Of a DNA stretch of 5,113 nucleotides, positions 1 to 4,928 are shown piece by piece. This stretch comes from Singulisphaera sp. GP187 (GTDB lineage: Bacteria; Planctomycetota; Phycisphaerae; Phycisphaerales; SM1A02), in NCBI GenBank assembly GCA_945896765.1, contig CAMDEL010000130.1, positions 1 to 5,113 on the forward strand, given 5' to 3'. Position numbers and translations under genes: made by a program. The notes under the pieces were generated by a model that searched no databases, was not told the origin of the DNA, and was given only the letters and a program-made list of their open reading frames with translations. Within the stretch, counting starts at the first letter, position 1; each line of letters starts with the position of its first letter.

Positions 1-25
1 GAGTGGTTGGGGAGTTTGCCCATAA
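1..25 (+). CDS. 3' end of an upstream gene with a dockerin-like 'SGWG-x-CP' tail (partial)
   Basis: Reading from base 2, the window opens with codons for S-G-W-G-V-C-P followed by TAA at 23-25. This is nearly the same as the last residues of the next gene (SGWGACPP-stop). In planctomycete exported proteins this string closes the second helix of a C-terminal dockerin-like module. The simplest reading is that the upstream neighbour is another exported protein with the same tail, on the same strand. A strong terminator lies about 50 bases further on, which fits a genuine gene end. Only seven residues are visible, so nothing can be said about the rest of the protein. Assignment rests on the match to the neighbouring gene and on the downstream terminator. 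Confidence 0.7.
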
Positions 26-33
26 TTAAGTTT

Positions 34-53
34 GATTGAACTTCTGTTCAATC
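34..53. repeat. Perfect 8-bp inverted repeat with 4-base loop
   Basis: GATTGAAC (34-41) is followed by TTCT and then GTTCAATC (46-53). This gives a perfect 8-bp stem just after the stop codon of the upstream gene. It could be a minor RNA hairpin ahead of the main terminator, or an operator-like dyad. The stem is AT-rich and no T-run follows, so it is not a terminator by itself. No function can be assigned. Confidence 0.5.
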
Positions 54-71
54 GGTGAATTCGATTCAAAT

Positions 72-108
72 AACCCCCCTCGGTCGAAAGACTGAGGGGG
101 TTTTCTTT
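72..108 (+). terminator. Rho-independent terminator of the upstream gene
   Basis: Bases 75-85 (CCCCCTCGGTC) pair with 90-100 (GACTGAGGGGG) through an 11-bp stem with one G-U pair and a GAAA tetraloop (86-89). AA at 72-73 can pair with TT at 101-102 if C74 is bulged. The right arm is followed directly by TTTTCTTT (101-108). A GC-rich stem, stable GNRA loop and T-run make a textbook intrinsic terminator for plus-strand transcription. It separates the upstream gene from the large gene that begins about 30 bases later, so that gene probably has its own promoter. Confidence 0.92.
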
Positions 109-137
109 GAGGAAGTGATTTTTGTTAAATTTACAAT
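107..137 (+). promoter_or_regulatory. Possible promoter for the large exported-protein gene
   Basis: TACAAT at 132-137 matches the sigma-70 -10 consensus at five of six positions. TTGAGG at 107-112 is a four-of-six -35 match, with a long 19-base spacer. A promoter is expected here because a strong terminator ends at 108. Transcription would start near 144, giving an almost leaderless message with the ATG at 150, or a short leader for the TTG codons at 168/171. The region is AT-rich, so chance matches are likely and planctomycete promoters are poorly defined. Confidence 0.25.
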
Positions 138-140
138 TTG

Positions 141-2429
141 ATGATTGAAATGAGAGTTTTTCTCGTATTGTTGAGTGACTTGAAGTCCTTCGCACACATA
201 TCCAATATCCTCTGCGGCCTGATCGCTATAGGTGCCTTTGCAAGCGGATTCGCATCGGCGCAGACTTGCCCCGTCGGCGCGACGGGTTCGTGCTTTGCTT
301 CGCACGCAACACCGGGTTGTGATACGCCAACGTGTTGTGCTTTGATTTGCGCAATGGATCCATTCTGCTGCTTGACAATGTGGGACAGTCAGTGCGCGGC
401 AAATGCTCAGATTAACTGTTCAACTCCGCCGCCTGTGCCCTGTGGTTCAGCGACCGCTGGTCTTTGCACGGTTGTTCATACCACTCCTTCCTGTTCCGAT
501 GCTGCTTGCTGCAATGCGGTTTGTTCCGTTCAACCTTACTGTTGTTCAGTCGCGTGGGATCAAACTTGCGTGAATGCGGCATTTTCCATATGCGGAACAG
601 GTTGCGTACCTGCCTGCCCCGCTTCTTCAATGGCAGAGAACGAGCCTTGCGCAACCACAGGTGTAGGAAATTCTCCATGCGTGAACAACGCTGTGAACAC
701 AACACTCTTGACGGTTCAGAGTGGCAAGACCATTTGTGGAAGTATTCGATTTATTGATGAAGGAACAACTGGCTTGCCAGATTTAGATGCATACAAACTT
801 GTTCTCACAGATCCCAATGGCGACGGTCTCGCACGAGTCAATATTGATATTCAGGCTGAATATGGAACATTCTATCTCCCTAATTTCACTGACAATGTTC
901 CAATCTTCGCGGCAATTCTTTCACAACCTTGCGCCGCACTTTCTGAAGCCGCATTTATCATTCAGTCGAATGGGTGCTTTTCTCAAAGTAGTTTTCAGTG
1001 TCTCCCTGCTGGAACGTGGTATGTCGTGGTTGCTCGGGGGACTTTTCCAACCCCACAAGCGTTTACTTACGCTTGCCCAGAGGTACAAAGTTACAACTTA
1101 AAAGTGACATGGGATGACGTTTGCTCTAATCCATGCGGATCATCTGGAGACTGCTTTGCAAAGCATTCCACGCCTGGTTGTCAGATTGCAACCTGTTGCA
1201 ACACCGTTTGTGCAATTGATCCAATCTGTTGCCAAAAATCTTGGGATCAATCCTGCGTGGATTTGGCCGTTTCCCATTGCAATCCACCGGTGCCTGTGAA
1301 TGATCAATGTTCACAAGCCACGCCGATTTCGCTTGGTGAATATCCATACACGCTGATTCGTGCGACTTCGGGAAGTAACGCGATACCGGATGGATGCATA
1401 AACAAAACGTCAGTTGTTGCTGCGTGGAAAATTCCAACTGTAATTTCTGGATCAATCACTGGTACTTCATACAACTATGGGGTTGCTGATTCTGGCGAAG
1501 TATTGCTTGGAACAATGCTTTCAAGCGCACATACATCACCATCGACCGTCTATTCGACCTTGACTGGAAATGGATCGTTTTTTTCTTTGAGCTCCCAAAA
1601 CTGGAGTGTCGGCGACTATTACCAAGCAAAGGTCAGCACTCTTGGCTATCAAAGCATTTCGATTTCGTGGGATCAGGCTCGTAATTCGACTGGACCTTCA
1701 ATATTCGATCTCGTCATGAGTTCCGATGGAGGAACGACATGGACGACAATATCGCAAAATTATTCGGTGCTTGAGGATGGAACCATGAAGACTCATGCTT
1801 GGGAAACTGTTGGTTTGCAACCAGCTTTCACTCGCACATTCCCCGTCCCAACTGCATCGAATCAAGCAAGCGTGCTCTTTCGTATGAAATCGGCCGTAAC
1901 CACTACTGAGATTACTGGTGAAAATCGTATTGATAATCTCATTATCTCAGGAACTCGAATCAATCCAGTCATTTCAGATGTGTGGTTTCGCCTTTCTGAT
2001 GTTCGTGGTTCCGTATTCGTGCGAACATGCGGAACAGGAATCTATGACACGGCATTGATGGTGTATCCAGATTCTTGCAGCGTAAATACCCAAGCGATCG
2101 TGTGCAATGATGACAACGCATTGTGCCAAGCGAATGCGAAGAGTGCTATCGTCAACTTCACGGCACAATGCGGATCTGAGTACCTCGTCCGTGTCGCAAG
2201 TGTTGGTGGAGGGTCAATTGGAGCTGGAACATTGACCGTGACATCAACTCAAACGGCCTGCTCCACTTGTCTGGGTGATTACAACAATGATGGACAACGA
2301 AACGGAACTGATTTGGCGTTTCTGCTTTCTGGTTGGAATACAAGTGGTTCTGATGTGACAGGTGATGGCGTCACCGATGGCGCAGATCTCACTCTTCTGC
2401 TCAGCGGTTGGGGTGCTTGCCCCCCGTGA
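141..2429 (+). CDS. Secreted modular cysteine-rich protein with PPC-like domains and dockerin-like C-terminal tail
   Basis: About 762 residues; residue numbers here count from the TTG at 138. The N-terminus has a hydrophobic stretch (about 24-38) and an A-S-A cleavage site before Gln42, so the protein is exported by Sec. Then come two tandem 10-cysteine modules (44-94, 102-152), a PPC-like beta-sandwich (about 160-326), a third cysteine module (333-381), and a second PPC-like domain whose halves (388-420 and 612-704) flank an inserted beta-sandwich (about 424-608). Two calcium loops follow (714-725, 739-750), then SGWGACPP-stop. No catalytic domain is recognised, so a structural, adhesive or carbohydrate-binding role at the cell surface is inferred. 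The start is uncertain: an in-frame TAA lies at 126-128, candidates are TTG 138, ATG 141, ATG 150 and TTG 168/171, and none has a well-placed Shine-Dalgarno. GAGGAAG at 109-115 is too far away. The gene sits alone between a terminator and a convergent neighbour. Confidence 0.88.
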   Translation: MIEMRVFLVLLSDLKSFAHISNILCGLIAIGAFASGFASAQTCPVGATGSCFASHATPGCDTPTCCALICAMDPFCCLTMWDSQCAANAQINCSTPPPVPCGSATAGLCTVVHTTPSCSDAACCNAVCSVQPYCCSVAWDQTCVNAAFSICGTGCVPACPASSMAENEPCATTGVGNSPCVNNAVNTTLLTVQSGKTICGSIRFIDEGTTGLPDLDAYKLVLTDPNGDGLARVNIDIQAEYGTFYLPNFTDNVPIFAAILSQPCAALSEAAFIIQSNGCFSQSSFQCLPAGTWYVVVARGTFPTPQAFTYACPEVQSYNLKVTWDDVCSNPCGSSGDCFAKHSTPGCQIATCCNTVCAIDPICCQKSWDQSCVDLAVSHCNPPVPVNDQCSQATPISLGEYPYTLIRATSGSNAIPDGCINKTSVVAAWKIPTVISGSITGTSYNYGVADSGEVLLGTMLSSAHTSPSTVYSTLTGNGSFFSLSSQNWSVGDYYQAKVSTLGYQSISISWDQARNSTGPSIFDLVMSSDGGTTWTTISQNYSVLEDGTMKTHAWETVGLQPAFTRTFPVPTASNQASVLFRMKSAVTTTEITGENRIDNLIISGTRINPVISDVWFRLSDVRGSVFVRTCGTGIYDTALMVYPDSCSVNTQAIVCNDDNALCQANAKSAIVNFTAQCGSEYLVRVASVGGGSIGAGTLTVTSTQTACSTCLGDYNNDGQRNGTDLAFLLSGWNTSGSDVTGDGVTDGADLTLLLSGWGACPP
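267..419 (+). repeat. Cysteine module 1 of 3 (10 Cys) in the exported protein
   Basis: Residues 44-94. After a variable first cysteine, the spacing is C-x8-C-x4-CC-x3-C-x5-CC-x7-C-x7-C (Cys 52, 61, 66, 67, 71, 77, 78, 86, 94). Conserved non-cysteine positions are His56, Pro59, Pro75 and Trp82-Asp83. Ten cysteines in about 50 residues of an exported protein suggest a small disulfide-stabilised fold with up to five bridges. I recall similar 'CC..VC..DP.CC...WD..C' modules in other planctomycete exported proteins but cannot name a family. Confidence 0.85.
441..593 (+). repeat. Cysteine module 2 of 3
   Basis: Residues 102-152, following module 1 after a short proline-rich linker (STPPPVP). All nine downstream cysteines (110, 119, 124, 125, 129, 135, 136, 144, 152) keep exactly the spacing of module 1. 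His114, Pro117, Pro133 and Trp140-Asp141 are also kept. The Asp of the 'DP' step is replaced by Gln, and the aromatic residue after the second cysteine by Thr. The residues between cysteines have diverged, so this is an old duplication, not a recent one. Confidence 0.85.
633..1115 (+). other. PPC-like domain 1 (encoded segment)
   Basis: Residues about 166-326 begin with N-E-P-C and contain GKTICGSIRF, a D-x-D-x-Y segment (LDAYKLVL), then alternating beta strands, P-A-G-T-W-Y-V-V-V (290-298), and a final strand YNLKVTW. The 'NEPC...G.TICG......D.D.Y......G.WYV.V' pattern matches PPC (bacterial pre-peptidase C-terminal) type beta-sandwiches common in planctomycete exported proteins. It is less regular than a standard PPC domain and carries extra cysteines (265, 280, 288, 313). 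The assignment is by pattern recognition, with moderate certainty. Confidence 0.55.
1134..1280 (+). repeat. Cysteine module 3 of 3
   Basis: Residues 333-381, separated from the first two copies by PPC-like domain 1. Cysteines 339, 348, 353, 354, 358, 364, 365, 373 and 381 repeat the exact spacing of modules 1 and 2. His343, Pro346, Asp361-Pro362 and Trp369-Asp370 are kept. The first cysteine is two residues closer to the second than in the other copies. It resembles module 1 more than module 2 at the start (G-D-C-F-A-K-H against G-S-C-F-A-S-H). Confidence 0.85.
1299..2249 (+). other. Second PPC-like domain split by an inserted beta-sandwich module
   Basis: Residues 388-420 (NDQCSQATPISLG..., then ATSGSNAIPDGC) match the first strands of a planctomycete PPC-like domain. 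The expected continuation, D-V-W-F followed by a T-C-G-T-G-x-Y-D-T core, C-N-D-D-N and Y-L-V-R-V, appears only at 614-686. About 190 residues lie between. They read as an independent module: VYSTLTGNGS, NWSVGDYYQ, ISISWDQ, a T-G-P step, S-S-D-G-G-T-T-W and ENRIDNLIISG. I recall this set from a beta-sandwich module frequent in PEP-CTERM and other exported bacterial proteins. The insert covers roughly 1407-1967; its edges are estimated from where the motifs stop. Confidence 0.6.
2259..2426 (+). other. Dockerin-like C-terminal tail with two calcium-binding loops
   Basis: Residues 708-763. Loop 1 is D714-Y-N-N-D-G-Q-R-N-G-T-D725 and loop 2 is D739-V-T-G-D-G-V-T-D-G-A-D750. Both fit the D-x-N/T-x-D-G-x-x-x-G-x-D pattern of dockerin F-hand loops. 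Each is followed by a short L-rich helix ending in SGW. Two cysteines precede loop 1 (708, 711) and one follows (761). The tail ends at CPP-stop with no membrane anchor. True dockerins bind cohesins in cellulosomes, but planctomycetes carry many such tails without known cellulosomes. A sorting, anchoring or protein-protein role is therefore inferred. Confidence 0.85.
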
Positions 2430-2445
2430 TTTTGTTCGCAAAATC
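2428..2445. terminator. Weak hairpin between convergent genes
   Basis: GATTTTG (2428-2434) and CAAAATC (2439-2445) form a perfect 7-bp stem around TTCG. It overlaps the last two bases of the exported-protein stop codon and fills most of the 24-base gap to the stop of the convergent acyl-CoA synthetase gene. The position suits a shared bidirectional terminator. However, the stem is AT-rich and no T-run follows on either strand, so it would be a weak intrinsic terminator at best. Confidence 0.35.
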
Positions 2446-2453
2446 TGCGCTCG

Positions 2454-3911
2454 TTATGCGATCTTGAGCGACCTGCGCATGATCTTGCCCGTTGGATTGC
2501 GCGGCAGTGGATCGAGAAGGCGGATTTCTCTTGGCACTTTGAACTGCGCAAGATTCTCGCGGCACCAAGTTCGAAGCGCAACCTCATCGAAGGACTCGCC
2601 CTCTTTCAATTCAACGAATGCAATTGGAAGTTCGCCGCGTGATTCGTCCGGCATACCAATGACTGCGCTCGCCTTGACTGAAGGATGACGATCAAGGACT
2701 TCTTCGATTTCCCGCGGGAAAACATTTTCTCCAGAGATGATCATCATCTCTTTTATGCGTCCGGTGATAAAAAGATGACCATCGCTGTCGATGCGCCCTA
2801 TGTCGCCTGTGCGAAAAAAACCTTTTTCGTCAAAGACTGCTTTGGTTTCTTGCGGCAGATTCCAATATCCCGCCATCACGTTGGGTCCTTGAATGCGAAT
2901 TTCACCTTCACCGCCTGCTGCTACATCTTTTCCATCGGCGTCCACGATTCGTTCAGTGACATCCTTGAGCGGGCGTCCGACACTGCGCCACTTCCATTCT
3001 TCGGGGAGGCACCAGTTGGTGACGGGCGCTGTCTCGGTCAAGCCATATCCCTCACTGATTCGGATGCCAAAGCGTTCGAAAAAAGTATCGGAAACTGCTT
3101 GCGGCAAGGGTTCTCCCCCACTGACCACATATCGCAGGCTGGCGAGATCTTCTTTCGCCGCTTCTTTGACCAGTCGCAATGCTCCATACATTGAAGGGAT
3201 TGCGACAAGAACCGTTGGTCGATGGGTGCGTGCCAAAGCAATAAGTTTTCTTGGAACAAAGCGCGCGGTATAAATCGCAAGGCAACCAATTGCCAGAGGA
3301 AGCAAAGTCAGAACCGTCAATCCGAATGTATGGAATTGCGGCAGCACGCCCAGCATCGTGTCGTGACGATCGAATTTTGCTCGGTCCACGATCTGATCTA
3401 TGTTCGCACTCAGATTGCCCGCGGTCAGCATGACTCCCTTTGGTCGACCACTTGTTCCAGAGGTGTATAGAAGCACCGCAAGATCGTCTTGTTTCATACG
3501 TTTCGAGATGCGAATTGGCGGAATTCCGCCGAATTTCATTTGATCCATGCGGATTGGGGTCACTCCGCTTGGTAGACCGCCAATCAAATCAATCATGGGT
3601 CCAATAGTGATGCATGCGTCGATTCCAGCATCTGCGCAGACATATTCCAAGTCAGATTTTGAAAGCAGATAGTTCAAAGGGACGATCGTTCGTCCAAGCG
3701 ACCACCCTGCCATCACTGCCGGCGGAAAAAGTCCCGACGTGGGAAGCATGATGCCTATGCGCGGTTTGTCTGAGACCGCCATGATCTTCTTCGCAAGATG
3801 CCAAGCGACAAATTGCAGCTCGAATGCACGCCACGACCGCTGATCATCAATGACCGCGATACGCCAAGGGCGAAGCAAAAAGTTGCGCTGAATGTTCTTG
3901 AGAAGTTTCAT
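2454..3911 (-). CDS. AMP-dependent acyl-CoA synthetase/ligase (ANL superfamily)
   Basis: A 485-residue adenylate-forming enzyme that activates a carboxylic acid, probably a medium- or long-chain fatty acid, with ATP to an acyl-AMP and transfers it to CoA. Core motifs are intact: P-loop YTSGTSGRPKG (149-159), linker FHTFG (193-197), YGLTET (289-294), TGD (368-370), hinge region with GRIKEMMIISGENVFPREIE (384-403), and PRNPTGK with catalytic Lys476 near the end. There is no signal peptide, so it acts in the cytoplasm or at the inner membrane face. It is slightly shorter than many FadD-type ligases (about 500-560), mainly at the N-terminus. ATG at 3911 is the first in-frame ATG or GTG; upstream I see no good Shine-Dalgarno. 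The gene is divergent from the SPOR gene and convergent with the exported-protein gene. The acyl specificity, and whether CoA or ACP is the acceptor, cannot be read from the sequence; an Aas- or FadD-like role is the alternative. Confidence 0.93.
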   Translation of the reverse strand: MKLLKNIQRNFLLRPWRIAVIDDQRSWRAFELQFVAWHLAKKIMAVSDKPRIGIMLPTSGLFPPAVMAGWSLGRTIVPLNYLLSKSDLEYVCADAGIDACITIGPMIDLIGGLPSGVTPIRMDQMKFGGIPPIRISKRMKQDDLAVLLYTSGTSGRPKGVMLTAGNLSANIDQIVDRAKFDRHDTMLGVLPQFHTFGLTVLTLLPLAIGCLAIYTARFVPRKLIALARTHRPTVLVAIPSMYGALRLVKEAAKEDLASLRYVVSGGEPLPQAVSDTFFERFGIRISEGYGLTETAPVTNWCLPEEWKWRSVGRPLKDVTERIVDADGKDVAAGGEGEIRIQGPNVMAGYWNLPQETKAVFDEKGFFRTGDIGRIDSDGHLFITGRIKEMMIISGENVFPREIEEVLDRHPSVKASAVIGMPDESRGELPIAFVELKEGESFDEVALRTWCRENLAQFKVPREIRLLDPLPRNPTGKIMRRSLKIA

Positions 3912-3952
3912 CGACTTGCGCCAGAGGGCGACTTGGAGATACGATACTTCAT

Positions 3953-4891
3953 GTGCAAGGATGCAACCAACGCGAGTATCGCGAAGTCAATTTATCGATT
4001 TGGAGTGCGCTGATTTTTCTCTGCGTTGCTTGTGACAGCCAACCGAAAGCTGGGAATTTGTCATCCGCTGTTTCGCGCTATGAAGAAGGACGATACGCAG
4101 TCGCTCTTTCCGAAAGTCAAAATCTTGTCCGCAGCGATGATCGTGCAACATCTACTCAAGGCGCTCTCATCGCAGCGATGAGTTCATACAAACTTGGGAA
4201 TATGGATCAAGCACAGACGTTTGCAACGCAAGCCAGTTCTGCCCAAGATCGAAATGTCTCTGGCGGCGCATTGGTTCTGCTTGGAGACATAAAATTGTCT
4301 CAGCAGCATCCCAAGGATGCCGCTGTTTTTTATTCACAAGCTGCTGCAAAGCTTTCTGGATCCGATGCGGTTCGTGCGCGCGATTGTGCAGTGCGTGCGA
4401 CAAATATGGCGCAGGCTCCAGCAATTGCAACTGTTGTTCTGCTTGGCAAAGAGCGAGACAAATCGGAGGATGCGGAAATCGCACCTGCTCCTGCATGGAC
4501 ACTCCAACCGAAGACAACGAGTGCTGCGAATCAGAGTGTTGCAAAGGAAGTGAAGTCCCAACCTGAAACCGTCCAAGAAAAGATCCCAGCATCCGTAGCG
4601 GTCGTTGCAAAGTCAAAACCTGTGGGGAATTCTCTTGCAGATCGTGAGTTCACCATTCGCGCTGGCAGTTACAGCAGCCAGGCCGCAGCAGCGCAGCGCA
4701 AAAAAGATTTGGCAAGTGACCTCAAGCGATCGAAAGCGCCAGTTGCTCGCATTGACACGATTCACACTGCCAAAGGAGAAGAACTTTTCGCAGTGCGAAT
4801 CGGAACATGGCCAACGCGAGCCGAAGCAGAAAAGGTGCTCAATGCGATTGCGCGTCGCGATTTAATGGTCGGCGCCATCGACCCTGACTGA
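3953..4891 (+). CDS. Probable lipoprotein with TPR-like region and C-terminal SPOR domain
   Basis: A 312-residue protein. A hydrophobic segment (about 14-26, WSALIFLCVAC) ends at Cys27, a candidate lipidation site; the lipobox is imperfect, with Cys at -3 but V-A at -2/-1. Residues 36-150 look like TPR-type helical repeats (SRYEEGRYAVALSES, SSYKLGNMDQAQTFA, GDIKLSQQHPKDAAVFYSQA). A low-complexity Ala/Lys/Pro/Gln linker spans about 165-228. A SPOR domain follows (231-312), with FTIRAGSYSS and FAVRIGTWPTRAEAE as its paired strands. SPOR domains bind glycan strands lacking stem peptides, often at division sites, so an envelope or septal role in peptidoglycan organisation is inferred. The start chosen is GTG 3953, the only usual start codon that keeps the signal segment; GGAG at 3935-3938 lies rather far upstream. 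The gene is divergent from the acyl-CoA synthetase gene (41-base gap) and convergent with the globin gene. Confidence 0.82.
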   Translation: MQGCNQREYREVNLSIWSALIFLCVACDSQPKAGNLSSAVSRYEEGRYAVALSESQNLVRSDDRATSTQGALIAAMSSYKLGNMDQAQTFATQASSAQDRNVSGGALVLLGDIKLSQQHPKDAAVFYSQAAAKLSGSDAVRARDCAVRATNMAQAPAIATVVLLGKERDKSEDAEIAPAPAWTLQPKTTSAANQSVAKEVKSQPETVQEKIPASVAVVAKSKPVGNSLADREFTIRAGSYSSQAAAAQRKKDLASDLKRSKAPVARIDTIHTAKGEELFAVRIGTWPTRAEAEKVLNAIARRDLMVGAIDPD

Positions 4892-4894
4892 AAT

Positions 4895-4928
4895 GTGATT
4901 TCTCGTCGCTTTCGACGAGTGCGATCAC
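4895..4928. terminator. Two-part hairpin between convergent SPOR and globin genes
   Basis: CTCGTCG (4902-4908) pairs with CGACGAG (4913-4919) around CTTT. An outer GTGAT (4895-4899) can pair with ATCAC (4924-4928) across a small asymmetric internal loop. The structure fills the 33-base gap between the two convergent stop codons and runs into the globin stop (4925-4927). No T-run follows on either strand, so it is a candidate shared terminator or 3'-end stabiliser, not a standard intrinsic terminator. Confidence 0.45.

Noticed and set aside
66..305. A minus-strand open frame across the terminator and the signal-peptide region
   Set aside because: It spans a strong terminator and the start of the exported-protein gene, and its translation has no coherent pattern.
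267..593. Tandem cysteine modules considered as a recent DNA duplication or array
   Set aside because: At the nucleotide level the copies have diverged strongly and only the cysteine spacing and a few residues remain, so this is an old protein-level repeat and not a DNA repeat array.
2403..2426. GGGG...CCCC complementarity at the end of the exported-protein gene as a terminator stem
   Set aside because: It arises from codons for the conserved Trp-Gly and Cys-Pro-Pro residues, gives only about four pairs, and is not followed by a T-run.
2685..3194. A 169-codon open frame on the plus strand opposite the acyl-CoA synthetase gene
   Set aside because: The minus-strand frame contains every ANL motif in order. 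The plus-strand frame shows no recognisable domain and is a by-product of codon usage in the real gene.
4167..4616. A 149-codon open frame on the minus strand opposite the SPOR gene
   Set aside because: It is rich in Gln, Leu and Arg with no domain-like pattern, while the plus frame gives TPR-like helices, a linker and a SPOR domain. It is a shadow frame.
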